DNA of 47,221 nucleotides from Lachnospiraceae bacterium UBA1760 (GCA_002314775.1 DCHE01000003.1:1-47221), one strand, 5' to 3'. Positions 24,115 to 32,685 are shown, counted from the first letter of the stretch. Numbers and translations: made by a program. Notes: generated from the letters alone by a model not told the origin.

Positions 24115-25194
24115 ATGAGTTATTTTGTTGCCGTTGATTTAGGAACTACAACTGTTGAGCTTGCAATTGTTAACTCTGACGGAGAAATACTTATAAGAGA
24201 GGGATATCTTAATCCTGAGAAGCGTTTTGGCTCAGATGTCATTTCCAGAATAACAAATTCAAATAAGGGCTACAGAGATGAGCTTAAAAAGCTTATAAAT
24301 GAATCCATATCAGATAAAACCTGTGAGTTAGCAAGTAAGCTTAAGCTAAATATTCGTGATATAGCTGCAATACTCATCTCTGGCAATACTGTTATGAACT
24401 CCATATTTCTTGGACTTGATTTGGCAGAACTTGGAAGAGCGCCCTTTAAAATGCCATTTGAAAGTGTTGTAACCACAGAACTAAATGGACTAAAGACCTA
24501 TGTTTTGCCCGGGGCCTCAGCCTTTCTTGGCGCAGATATAATAAGTGGTGTAAATTACCTTGAGCTAAATGATGGAGATGTACTGATGGATCTTGGTACA
24601 AACGGTGAGATGGTGGTAAAAAATGCAGGTGCATATTATGCAACAACTGCTGCCTGCGGACCTGCCTTTGAGAATTGTACCAGAGCAAAGGGTATATACG
24701 GAAGCACAACTCTTGAGCATATAGCGAATCTTTTACTGAGAAGGATAATTAATCCTGAGCTTACCTTTACTGAGGACCAGATTAATTCAGGTATTACAAG
24801 TACTGTAAGAGGTCAGAGCATGACACTCGGTGTTGATGTTATTAGAAGTATTTCCGTTGCAGTGGCAGCCATCTATTCAAGCCTTTTAATGCTACTTAGC
24901 AGAGCGAAGCTTGATATCTTGGATGTTAAGAATTTATACATTGCTGGTGGCTTTGGCTTTTATGTGAAGCTTAATAACTGCCAGAAGATAGGTCTTTTAC
25001 CAAAGGAATTATCAGATAAAGCAATTATTTCAAAAAATACATCACTTCTAGGTGCAATTAAAATACTTATGAACCTTGATACTGAGCTTGATAGTTTTGA
25101 AGAAATCAGAAAACAAATCACAGTTTACCAGTTTGGTGGTGAAAAGGAATATGAGGAATTATTTCTTTCATCACTTATATTAAAAGAAAGATAG
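24115..25194 (+). CDS. Stand-alone ASKHA ATPase domain protein, RACo/RamA-like
   Basis: A 359-residue protein of the acetate/sugar kinase-Hsc70-actin superfamily. The phosphate motif DLGTTTVE (8-15) opens the protein; LISGNTVMNSIFLG, MDLGTNGEMV and CGPAFENCTRAKGIYG are the characteristic segments of the ATPase part of RACo/RamA, enzymes that re-reduce corrinoid cofactors. Those enzymes are normally over 500-600 residues with an N- or C-terminal iron-sulfur domain; this protein begins at the ASKHA domain and has no Cys cluster motif. No methyltransferase or corrinoid protein is nearby. The neighbours are ilvA and a YycJ-like hydrolase. Function is therefore open; ATP binding is the only safe prediction. 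Confidence 0.8.
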   Translation: MSYFVAVDLGTTTVELAIVNSDGEILIREGYLNPEKRFGSDVISRITNSNKGYRDELKKLINESISDKTCELASKLKLNIRDIAAILISGNTVMNSIFLGLDLAELGRAPFKMPFESVVTTELNGLKTYVLPGASAFLGADIISGVNYLELNDGDVLMDLGTNGEMVVKNAGAYYATTAACGPAFENCTRAKGIYGSTTLEHIANLLLRRIINPELTFTEDQINSGITSTVRGQSMTLGVDVIRSISVAVAAIYSSLLMLLSRAKLDILDVKNLYIAGGFGFYVKLNNCQKIGLLPKELSDKAIISKNTSLLGAIKILMNLDTELDSFEEIRKQITVYQFGGEKEYEELFLSSLILKER

Positions 25195-25208
25195 ATTAGG
25201 GGAAGGCT

Positions 25209-26006
25209 ATGGACTTTCTTACGATAGCCAGCGGAAGCAGTGGCAATGCGATGCTCGTATCCAGCGAAAATACCTCGATACTAATTGATGCTGGAATTAG
25301 CATGAAAAAAATTGAACAAGGACTTAATTCAGCAGGTCGTACTCTGAAGGATATTAGTGGAATACTGATTACCCATGAACACATTGATCACATTGGTGGC
25401 CTTGGCGTTTTGTCAAGAAAATACAATATTCCAATATACTGTACAGGTGGTACAATCGCTGGTATTAATACAACAAACAGAATTGGTACTATTGACAATT
25501 CACTATATAATCGGATAGACTCAAACGAAGACTTTCAGATTGGTGATTTGATGGTTCATGCCGAACCGGTATGGCACGATGCAAATGAACCCTGTTGTTA
25601 CAGCATTTGCAATTCTGGCAAGAAAATATCAATTGCAACTGACCTCGGAGATTATAATGACAATATAATCGAATCGATAAAGGATTCTGATTTTCTTCTT
25701 ATTGAGGCAAATCATGATATAAGAATGCTTGAGGTTGGGCCTTATCCATTTAAGATTAAGCAGCGAATTCTTGGAAAATACGGACATTTGTCCAACGAGG
25801 CCTGTGGCAGGCTTTTGCTTAATGTTCTTAATTCTCACATGAAGGGAATTGTACTCGGACATCTTAGCAAGGACAATAATTTTCCGGAGCTAGCCTATGA
25901 GACCGTAAAGTACGAGCTTAAGGATAACCCATTTACTGATGATGTAAGAGATTTTAACCTGACTGTGGCAAGGAGAGATACTCCTTCAAAGCTGATACAG
26001 GTTTAA
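25209..26006 (+). CDS. Metallo-beta-lactamase-fold hydrolase, YycJ/WalJ-like
   Basis: A 265-residue MBL-fold protein. The N-terminus FLTIASGSSGNAMLV and the metal motif THEHIDHIGG (His56, His58, Asp60, His61) are typical of YycJ/WalJ, a 5' to 3' exonuclease-like protein implicated in coordinating replication with division in B. subtilis. Later metal ligands (HDANEPCCY, ATDLGDY, EANHD, LGHLSKDN) are all present, so it should be active. Here it is not next to walRK; it lies 14 bases after the ASKHA gene and likely shares its transcript. Confidence 0.88.
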   Translation: MDFLTIASGSSGNAMLVSSENTSILIDAGISMKKIEQGLNSAGRTLKDISGILITHEHIDHIGGLGVLSRKYNIPIYCTGGTIAGINTTNRIGTIDNSLYNRIDSNEDFQIGDLMVHAEPVWHDANEPCCYSICNSGKKISIATDLGDYNDNIIESIKDSDFLLIEANHDIRMLEVGPYPFKIKQRILGKYGHLSNEACGRLLLNVLNSHMKGIVLGHLSKDNNFPELAYETVKYELKDNPFTDDVRDFNLTVARRDTPSKLIQV

Positions 26007-26041
26007 ATACATATTTAAATAATTTTAGGAGGAATTATTCC

Positions 26042-26314
26042 ATGAAGAAAACAATTATAACTGTAGTAGGTAAGGATCAGGTTGGTATTATTGCAAAGGT
26101 TTGTAACTATCTTGCAGCTAACAATATCAATATTTTAGATATTTCTCAGACTGTTATGCAGGGCTACTTCAACATGATGATGCTCGTTGATACAATCGCA
26201 TCTGAAAAGCATCATGCTGAGATAGCAAATGAGCTTGCTGAGCTTGGAAATGAAATCGGTGTTCAGATTAAGGCTCAGAGAGATGAGATCTTCAATATGA
26301 TGCACAGAATCTAA
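26042..26314 (+). CDS. ACT domain protein (UPF0237)
   Basis: A 90-residue protein that is a single ACT domain: KKTIITVVGKDQVGIIAKVCNYLAANNINILDISQTV is the classic ligand-binding opening with the conserved Gly (shortened here to GKDQVGIIAKV). Such domains bind amino acids or act as regulatory subunits. It is immediately followed by a UPF0210 gene; the pair is conserved together in many anaerobes and archaea, suggesting a regulator-enzyme unit. AGGAGG precedes the ATG. Confidence 0.92.
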   Translation: MKKTIITVVGKDQVGIIAKVCNYLAANNINILDISQTVMQGYFNMMMLVDTIASEKHHAEIANELAELGNEIGVQIKAQRDEIFNMMHRI

Positions 26315-26385
26315 TTTGTAGAATTAGAATTATATATTACAATTTTGATTAATCTGACTACAAAATAAATGATTGGAGAATTCTT

Positions 26386-27750
26386 ATGATTAGTATAAAT
26401 GAAGTATTAGAAACAAATGAAATGATTAGCAAGATGAACCTTGACGTAAGAACTATTACTATGGGTATCAGTCTTCTTGACTGCGTTGGTTCAACAGTGG
26501 AGGAGACAGCTGATAAGATTTACAATAAGATTGTTGAGTCGGCAAAGGATTTAGTTTCGACAGGTGAGGATATTTCAAAGAAGTATGGCATTCCTATCGT
26601 TCATAAGAGAATTTCTGTTACACCTATAGCTTTGGTTGGTGGTTCAGTTTGTAAGACCTCAAAGGATTTCGTAGAGCTTGCAAAGGCTCTTGACAGGGCA
26701 GCAGCAACTGTTGGTGTAAACTTTATCGGTGGATATTCTGCTCTTGTCTGCAAGGGTATGACAACTGCTGATGAGCTTCTTATCAGATCTATTCCAGAGG
26801 CACTTGCAACCACTAGTCTTGTATGCAGCTCTGTAAACTGTGGATCTACAAGAACAGGTCTTAATATGGATGCAGTTAAGCTTATTGGTGAGATTATTAA
26901 GGAAGCAGCTGAGCTTACAAAGGATGAGGGTTCTATCGGATGTGCAAAGTTCGTAGTATTCTGTAATGCGCCTGATGATAATCCATTTATGGCTGGTGCC
27001 TTCCACGGTGTCACAGAGGCTGACAGAGTAATTAACGTTGGTGTTAGTGGACCTGGTGTTGTTAAGGCTGCACTTGAGTCAGTAAGAGGCGAGAGCTTTG
27101 AAATATTATGTGAGACAATAAAGAAGACTGCATTTAAGATTACAAGAGTTGGTCAGCTTGTTGCAAGAGAGGCTTCTAAGAAGCTTGGAGTACCATTTGG
27201 TATTGTTGACCTTTCACTCGCTCCAACACCTGCAGTTGGTGATTCAGTTGGTGAGATATTAGAAGAGATTGGTCTTGAGTACGCTGGTGCACCTGGTACT
27301 ACAGCAGCACTTGCACTTTTAAATGACCAGGTTAAGAAGGGTGGAGTTATGGCTTCATCATACGTTGGTGGCCTTTCGGGCGCATTTATCCCTGTATCAG
27401 AGGATCAGAGAATGATTGATGCAGTTGAGGCGGGAGCTCTTACACTTGAGAAGCTTGAGGCTATGACTTGTGTATGTTCAGTTGGTCTTGATATGATTGC
27501 AATCCCTGGCGATACAAAGGCTACAACAATTTCCGGTATCATCGCAGATGAGATGGCTATCGGTATGATTAATCAGAAAACTACAGCTGTTCGTATTATT
27601 CCTGTTATCGGAATGGGAATGGGCGATAAGGTTGAATTTGGTGGATTACTTGGATATGCGCCAATTATGAAGGTTAACAACTATTCATGTGATGCATTTA
27701 TCAACAGAGGTGGTAGAATTCCTGCACCTATTCACAGCTTTAAGAATTAA
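26386..27750 (+). CDS. UPF0210/DUF711 (PFL-like) family protein
   Basis: A 454-residue member of UPF0210 (DUF711), whose fold resembles pyruvate formate-lyase and ribonucleotide reductase barrels. Recognisable segments are VRTITMGISLLDC, GGYSALVCKGMT, FCNAPDDNPFMAGAFHG, VGVSGPGVVKAAL and LAPTPAVGDSVGEILE. No function has been proven for the family to my knowledge. The Gly-radical loop of true PFL is not visible. The upstream ACT protein is its constant partner. Confidence 0.92.
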   Translation: MISINEVLETNEMISKMNLDVRTITMGISLLDCVGSTVEETADKIYNKIVESAKDLVSTGEDISKKYGIPIVHKRISVTPIALVGGSVCKTSKDFVELAKALDRAAATVGVNFIGGYSALVCKGMTTADELLIRSIPEALATTSLVCSSVNCGSTRTGLNMDAVKLIGEIIKEAAELTKDEGSIGCAKFVVFCNAPDDNPFMAGAFHGVTEADRVINVGVSGPGVVKAALESVRGESFEILCETIKKTAFKITRVGQLVAREASKKLGVPFGIVDLSLAPTPAVGDSVGEILEEIGLEYAGAPGTTAALALLNDQVKKGGVMASSYVGGLSGAFIPVSEDQRMIDAVEAGALTLEKLEAMTCVCSVGLDMIAIPGDTKATTISGIIADEMAIGMINQKTTAVRIIPVIGMGMGDKVEFGGLLGYAPIMKVNNYSCDAFINRGGRIPAPIHSFKN

Positions 27751-27767
27751 TTATTTGGAGGAAGCAA

Positions 27768-29636
27768 ATGGAAAAGCTTGCGCTGTCAGATGAGATTCTG
27801 ATGTCTATTGAAAAACCGGCAAGATATATCGGAAATGAAATTAATATGACAGTAAAGGATATTAACAAGGTTGAAATCAGATTTGCCATGTGTTTCCCGG
27901 ATGTCTATGAAATTGGAATGTCATACCTTGGAATCCAGATTCTGTATGATATGTTCAATAGAAGAGAGGATACCTACTGTGAGAGAGTTTATTCTCCATG
28001 GCCTGACCTTGATAAGGTTATGCGTGAGAAGAACATTTTGCTCTTTACTCATGAATCACAAAGACCTGTTAAGGAATGTGATTTTCTCGGAATCACAATT
28101 CAGTATGAGATGTGCTACACCAACATACTTCAGGTACTTGAGCTTTCAGGGCTTCCTCTTTATGCAAAGGACAGAGTCAAGGGCGATACGCTTATAATAG
28201 GTGGAGGCCCTTGTACCTATAATCCAGAGCCTATTGCTGACTTCTTTGATATGTTCTATATGGGCGAAGGAGAGGTTAGCTATGATGCCTTGCTTACTCT
28301 TTATAAGGAATATAAAAATTCTGATATGACTAAGAAGGAGTTTCTTATTAAGGCAGCAAATATTGAGGGTATATATGTTCCTTCAATATATGAGGTTACC
28401 TACAATGAGGACGGTACAGTGTCTGAGATTAAGACTAACACTGAGGGCGTTCCTGCTAAGGTTAAAAAGGTAATTGTCAAGGATTTTAACCAGGCTCCAT
28501 ATCCTATGAAGCCTGTAATTCCATATCTTAGAGCTACTCAGGACAGAGTAGTTCTTGAAATTATGAGAGGCTGTATCAGAGGCTGCAGATTCTGTCAGGC
28601 TGGAATGATTTATCGTCCAACCAGACAAAAGGATGTAGAAACCCTTAAGGTTTACGCTGATACAATGCTAAAAAATACTGGATATGAGGAGATATCGCTT
28701 TCCTCATTAAGCTCCAGTGATTATCAGGATTTGCCTCTGCTTATTGATTTTCTCATGGAGAAGATGAACAATAATCATGTAAATATCTCGCTTCCTTCAC
28801 TTCGTATCGATGCATTTTCGCTTGATGTAATGAGTAAGGTTCAGGATGTACATAAGGTTTCTCTTACATTTGCACCTGAGGCAGGAACTCAGAGAATGAG
28901 AGATGTAATCAATAAGGGACTCACAGAGGAAGTTATCATAAATGGTGCCAGAGAGGCCTTCAAGGGCGGCTGGTCGAAGGTTAAGCTTTACTTTATGCTT
29001 GGTCTTCCGACGGAGACAGATGAGGATGCTGAGGGAATCGCACTTCTTTCAGAAAAGATTTCTGAGGAGTATTATGCTACAGTTCCGAAGGAAGAAAGAA
29101 TTGGCATGCATCAGGTTACTGCATCAGCTTCATACTTTGTGCCAAAGCCATTTACACCATTCCAGTGGGCACCGATGCTCGGAAGAGATGAGTATGTTGA
29201 AAGAGCATATCATGTTAAGGATACCTTCAAGAAGATGCTCAATACAAAGAGGCTTAAGTTTTCATATCACGATCAGGATATATCTGTTCTTGAGGGTGTA
29301 TTTGCAAGGGGCGACAGAAGGCTTTCTGAAGTTATTTATCGTGCATATAAGAAGGGTCAAATATTTGATGCATGGACAGAATTCTTTGATATGCAGAAGT
29401 ATTATGATTCCTTTAATGAGCTTGGTATTGATTATAAGTTCTATACTGAGAGAGAGAGAAGCATAGACGAGGTGTTCCCTTGGGATCATATTGACTGTGG
29501 AGTAAATAAAAAATTCCTTATCAGGGAATGGGAGAGAGCTAAGGAGGGTGTTGTTACACCTAACTGCAGAATGCAGTGTTCTGGCTGTGGTGTTGCTTCA
29601 TTTGGAGGAGGTGTATGTTTTGAAGGTAAGAATTAA
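27768..29636 (+). CDS. B12-binding-like/radical SAM protein, TIGR03960 family
   Basis: A 622-residue protein with an N-terminal cobalamin-binding-like domain (about 1-230) and a radical SAM core. The iron-sulfur motif CxxxCxxC is CIRGCRFC at Cys269, Cys273 and Cys276. The C-terminus has a cysteine cluster (NCRMQCSGCG ... GGGVCF), characteristic of TIGR03960. The protein is always adjacent to a DUF2344 (TIGR03936) gene and the rng-rplU-rpmA-obg cluster in Clostridia; the reaction is unknown, but the neighbourhood suggests RNA or ribosome modification. GGAGG precedes the ATG. Confidence 0.92.
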   Translation: MEKLALSDEILMSIEKPARYIGNEINMTVKDINKVEIRFAMCFPDVYEIGMSYLGIQILYDMFNRREDTYCERVYSPWPDLDKVMREKNILLFTHESQRPVKECDFLGITIQYEMCYTNILQVLELSGLPLYAKDRVKGDTLIIGGGPCTYNPEPIADFFDMFYMGEGEVSYDALLTLYKEYKNSDMTKKEFLIKAANIEGIYVPSIYEVTYNEDGTVSEIKTNTEGVPAKVKKVIVKDFNQAPYPMKPVIPYLRATQDRVVLEIMRGCIRGCRFCQAGMIYRPTRQKDVETLKVYADTMLKNTGYEEISLSSLSSSDYQDLPLLIDFLMEKMNNNHVNISLPSLRIDAFSLDVMSKVQDVHKVSLTFAPEAGTQRMRDVINKGLTEEVIINGAREAFKGGWSKVKLYFMLGLPTETDEDAEGIALLSEKISEEYYATVPKEERIGMHQVTASASYFVPKPFTPFQWAPMLGRDEYVERAYHVKDTFKKMLNTKRLKFSYHDQDISVLEGVFARGDRRLSEVIYRAYKKGQIFDAWTEFFDMQKYYDSFNELGIDYKFYTERERSIDEVFPWDHIDCGVNKKFLIREWERAKEGVVTPNCRMQCSGCGVASFGGGVCFEGKN

Positions 29637-30324
29637 ATATACCAAAACAGGCCCACTCAGATTCATAAGTCACCTTGATGTAATGAGATATTTTCAGAAG
29701 GCGATTAGACGTGCTGAATTTGATATCAAATATTCCTCTGGATTTAGTCCACACCAGATTATTTCCTTTGCAGCACCAATGCCTCTTATGCTTACATCCG
29801 TTGGAGAGTATATGGATGCAGAGTTTAATTCGCTCGATACATCCGAGGATATGATAAGAAGATTTAATGAGACTGCATCACCCTATGCACAGATAACGGA
29901 TATGGTAATTCTGCCGGACAATGCGGGGAATTCAATGTCAGTCGTTTGTGGTTCTGATTATCTGATAAATCTTACAGAGAGCGGTTTGAATAAGTTTTCA
30001 GATATTGCTTATTTTAAAGAAGCACTTCTTGATGCAAACAAGAAATCTGAAATATTAATAAGTAAAAAAACAAAAAAGAATGAAAAGATTACCGATATTA
30101 AACCATCCATCTTTGAATTAAGCATGAGAGAGGATGGGATATATATGCTTCTTTCAGCTGGTTCAGTTGACAATCTAAAACCTGAGCTTGTTATGGAGGC
30201 TATGTGTATAATCGCAGGCTGTGAATACTCAAGATATGATTTTGATATTTTGAGATTAGACACATACATGCGTGATAAAAATAAAAAAATGGTTCCATTA
30301 ATTGAAGCTGGTGACAAATTTTAA
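29620..30324 (+). CDS. Radical SAM-associated DUF2344 protein (TIGR03936)
   Basis: A 234-residue protein beginning KVRIKYTKTGPLRFISHLDVMRYF (abbreviated: GPLRFISHLDVMRYFQKA), the DUF2344 signature that resembles the C-terminal region of some radical SAM proteins. I place the start at the TTG at 29620 because GGAGGAGG lies 8 bases upstream and the conserved region begins at once; longer frames run back through the radical SAM gene. It overlaps that gene by 17 bases, so the two are coupled and probably act together. Confidence 0.85.
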   Translation: MKVRIKYTKTGPLRFISHLDVMRYFQKAIRRAEFDIKYSSGFSPHQIISFAAPMPLMLTSVGEYMDAEFNSLDTSEDMIRRFNETASPYAQITDMVILPDNAGNSMSVVCGSDYLINLTESGLNKFSDIAYFKEALLDANKKSEILISKKTKKNEKITDIKPSIFELSMREDGIYMLLSAGSVDNLKPELVMEAMCIIAGCEYSRYDFDILRLDTYMRDKNKKMVPLIEAGDKF

Positions 30325-30364
30325 TGTAATAGTTATGAAATAATTATTATAACGCTGTTTGCTA

Positions 30365-30393
30365 TTGACATTTTGCACAAATCTTTTTATAAT
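30365..30393 (+). promoter_or_regulatory. Consensus promoter for the zinc-ribbon gene and rng
   Basis: Perfect TTGACA (30365-30370) and TATAAT (30388-30393) with a 17-base spacer, the strongest match to sigma-A consensus in the window. The predicted transcript has a leader of about 88 bases before the microprotein. Confidence 0.85.
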
Positions 30394-30488
30394 AATTGCA
30401 TAAAAGAACATTTCTGATACATATATTTATATTTATATAAACAAAGGTTATTGAGTTTGTTAAGGGGTATTTTTAGGAGGTGTTTTAT

Positions 30489-30629
30489 ATGTTTGGTTTT
30501 AAGAAGAAAGAAAAGGAAGTAACTTGTCCACATTGCGGTAGCTACAATATCACCAAGCAGCAAGAGGTGACTGGCGCAGGAAAGATTAAGTATATCTGCT
30601 ATAATTGCGGAAAAGAATTCGAGCGCTAA
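30489..30629 (+). CDS. 46-residue zinc-ribbon microprotein
   Basis: An ORF of 46 codons with AGGAGGTG 6 bases before its ATG. The product, starting MFGFKKKEKEVTCPHCGSYN, has two CxxC knuckles: CPHC (13-16) and CYNC (37-40), the layout of a zinc ribbon, with a basic N-terminus. No specific family is recognised. It is the first gene after a consensus promoter and precedes rng by 39 bases, so it is probably highly expressed and could bind RNA or ribosomes. The function is unknown. Confidence 0.85.
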   Translation: MFGFKKKEKEVTCPHCGSYNITKQQEVTGAGKIKYICYNCGKEFER

Positions 30630-30668
30630 AAACTATAATAATTGTTATATTCATTTTGGAGGATTACT

Positions 30669-31871
30669 GTGAAAGGTAAGATAATAATATCTGAATATCA
30701 CAATCAATTAATGGGCTTCTTATACGAGGATGACTCGCTATATGAAGTCCATTCTTTTGATAATGAGAAAAATAACCTTGGAAGCATTTACACTGCCAGG
30801 GTTGAAAATATTGTCGATAATATTGACGCTGCCTTTGTATCAATTGACAGAGATACAAAATGCTATTATTCACTTAAGGATAACGAGGATAAGCACATTA
30901 AGCTTGATGGCAGCAAAAAAGAAGGAGTTTCTATTGGAGATACAATTCTTGTGCAGATTGTCAAGGAGGAGATTAAGCAAAAAAAGGCTGAATCTACCTC
31001 TAATATATCGATTACAGGAAAGTATGTAATCGTGAACAGAACAGGAGTAATTGGTATTTCTTCAAAGATAAAGAGCGAAGCATTAAGGGAAAACCTTAAG
31101 AATAGTCTTGCAGAAACACTTGATAATTATGATAAATCCTATAACTTTGGTACAATCGTTAGAACTGCAGCCACTGAGGTTTCGGCTGAGATTCTTAACA
31201 AAGAAGCTTGTTCCCTTCTTGAAAAGCTTAAAAATCTTATTGATAAGGCACATTACCTGAAGCCACATCAGGTTGTATATTCAACTGGAAACCAGTATAT
31301 TGATTTTTTCAACAAATGCTGCATTTCCGGAAGATACGAATCCATAGAGGTTATTACTGAGTTCGATGATCTTTATGAGGAGCTCCTTATGTTCAGGGAG
31401 AATGAGCTCAGCAACGATATCGAGGCCAAGGTTACCTTATATAAGAATAGAAATGTTCCTATAGATGTTACCTACAATATTACCAGAGATGTAAATAAAG
31501 CGCTTCAGAGAGTTGTATATCTTAAGTCAGGCGCCTACCTGGTTTTTGATCACACCGAGGCACTTACAGCAATTGATGTTAATACTGGAAAGGCAGTAAA
31601 GGGCAGGGACACTGAGGAGCATATCCTAAAGATTAATATTGAGGCAGCAGTTATGATTGCAAAGATGATGAGATTAAAGAATCTTTCAGGAATAATAATT
31701 GTTGATTTTATCAATATGAAGAAACAGGAGAGCAGAGCCGAACTAATCAAGGTTATTGAGGAGGAGCTTTCTCGGGATACTGTCAAAAATCAGTTTGTTG
31801 ATTTCACAGGACTTGGTCTTTGCGAGATCACCAGAAAGAAGCTTACAAAGCCAATTTATGAGATTTTGTAA
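30669..31871 (+). CDS. rng: Ribonuclease E/G family endoribonuclease
   Basis: A 400-residue RNase E/G-type enzyme that would process and decay RNA. The S1-like domain (about 36-120) leads to the DNase I-like catalytic domain, where Asp303 (AIDVNTGK) and Asp346 (IIVDFINM) match the catalytic aspartates of E. coli RNase E in both context and numbering. The protein stops at GLCEITRKKLTKPIYEIL and so lacks the CPxC zinc-link and small domain that follow in E. coli RNase E/G; dimer-tetramer assembly may differ. The GTG at 30669 has TGGAGGA 5 bases upstream; an ATG at 30642 is in frame but overlaps that site. Rng next to rplU-rpmA is a conserved arrangement. Confidence 0.93.
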   Translation: MKGKIIISEYHNQLMGFLYEDDSLYEVHSFDNEKNNLGSIYTARVENIVDNIDAAFVSIDRDTKCYYSLKDNEDKHIKLDGSKKEGVSIGDTILVQIVKEEIKQKKAESTSNISITGKYVIVNRTGVIGISSKIKSEALRENLKNSLAETLDNYDKSYNFGTIVRTAATEVSAEILNKEACSLLEKLKNLIDKAHYLKPHQVVYSTGNQYIDFFNKCCISGRYESIEVITEFDDLYEELLMFRENELSNDIEAKVTLYKNRNVPIDVTYNITRDVNKALQRVVYLKSGAYLVFDHTEALTAIDVNTGKAVKGRDTEEHILKINIEAAVMIAKMMRLKNLSGIIIVDFINMKKQESRAELIKVIEEELSRDTVKNQFVDFTGLGLCEITRKKLTKPIYEIL

Positions 31872-31939
31872 AATAATTAGATAATAATTAGATAATAACA
31901 AGATAGCTTTAAGATATAAGAATATTTTTTAAAAAAGTG

Positions 31940-31968
31940 TTGACATATAGTTCTCACACTGATATTAT
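31940..31968 (+). promoter_or_regulatory. Promoter of rplU-prp-rpmA
   Basis: TTGACA (31940-31945) and TATTAT (31963-31968), 17 bases apart, after the end of rng. The transcript would start near 31975, at the beginning of the L21 leader. Confidence 0.85.
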
Positions 31969-31974
31969 ATCTGA

Positions 31975-32036
31975 GTATGCCGCACAGCTAGGTTAAAGTA
32001 TGCTTGCATCACCAAAGCTGGCGAGTAATGATAATA
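31975..32036 (+). ncRNA. L21 (rplU) leader RNA
   Basis: The leader contains the conserved GCACAGCTAGG and AAAGCTGGCGAG segments of the ribosomal protein L21 leader of Firmicutes. CAGCT and AGCTG, with the flanking GC, close a stem around a loop. It ends directly before the rplU ribosome binding site AGGAGG. The motif is thought to mediate autoregulation by L21. The outline is by eye. Confidence 0.75.
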
Positions 32037-32048
32037 GGAGGAAACCAT

Positions 32049-32354
32049 ATGTACGCAATTATAGCAACAGGCGGTAAGCAGTACAAGGTAGCTGAAGGAG
32101 ATATCATTAATGTTGAAAAGCTTAATGCAGAAGAAGGAAGCGAAGTAGCTTTTGATGTTATCATGATCAATAACGATTCAGAGGTACTTTGTGGCGAAGC
32201 AGTAGCTAACTCAACTGTAAAGGCTTCAGTTGTAAAGGAAGGCAAAGCTAAGAAGGTTATCGTATACAAGTATAAGAGAAAGACTGGCTATCATAAGAAG
32301 AACGGTCACAGACAGCCATATACTCAGGTTAAGATTGAGTCAATCAACGCTTAA
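32049..32354 (+). CDS. rplU: 50S ribosomal protein L21
   Basis: A 101-residue protein: MYAIIATGGKQYKVAEGDIINVEKL is typical (key part ATGGKQYKV), with the C-terminal KRKTGYHKKNGHRQPYTQVKI. L21 binds 23S rRNA near the 5' end and L20. An earlier ATG at 32004 is in frame but lies in the leader; the ATG at 32049 has AGGAGG 8 bases upstream. Confidence 0.98.
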   Translation: MYAIIATGGKQYKVAEGDIINVEKLNAEEGSEVAFDVIMINNDSEVLCGEAVANSTVKASVVKEGKAKKVIVYKYKRKTGYHKKNGHRQPYTQVKIESINA

Positions 32355-32359
32355 TAATT

Positions 32360-32683
32360 ATGATTAAAGTCACTTTTTATAAGAGAGATAGATCATATAT
32401 CGGATTTTCAGTTGTAGGCCATGCAGGATATGATAAAATCGGTAAGGATATTATTTGTGCAGCAGTTTCTGCACTTACTATTAATACAATCAATTCAATT
32501 GATGAGCTTACTGATGACAAGTATGTTGTGGAATCTAAGGATTCTGGTGCGCTTAGAATGAAATTTACCGGTAAGAGTAGTAAAGAAGGTCAATTATTAA
32601 TTAGAGCTCTTCGAGTTGGCCTTGTAAAGTTATATGAAGAGTACGGCAACGAATATTTGCAATTATACTTCAAGGAGGTGTAA
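32360..32683 (+). CDS. prp: Ribosomal-processing cysteine protease Prp
   Basis: Prp removes the N-terminal extension of L27 in Firmicutes and related groups. The 107-residue protein has the catalytic pair His21 (GHAGYDKIGKD) and Cys33 (DIICAAVSAL). It lies between rplU and rpmA, its substrate gene, as is usual; rpmA here encodes the recognised cleavage sequence. Confidence 0.95.
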   Translation: MIKVTFYKRDRSYIGFSVVGHAGYDKIGKDIICAAVSALTINTINSIDELTDDKYVVESKDSGALRMKFTGKSSKEGQLLIRALRVGLVKLYEEYGNEYLQLYFKEV

Positions 32684-32685
32684 AT

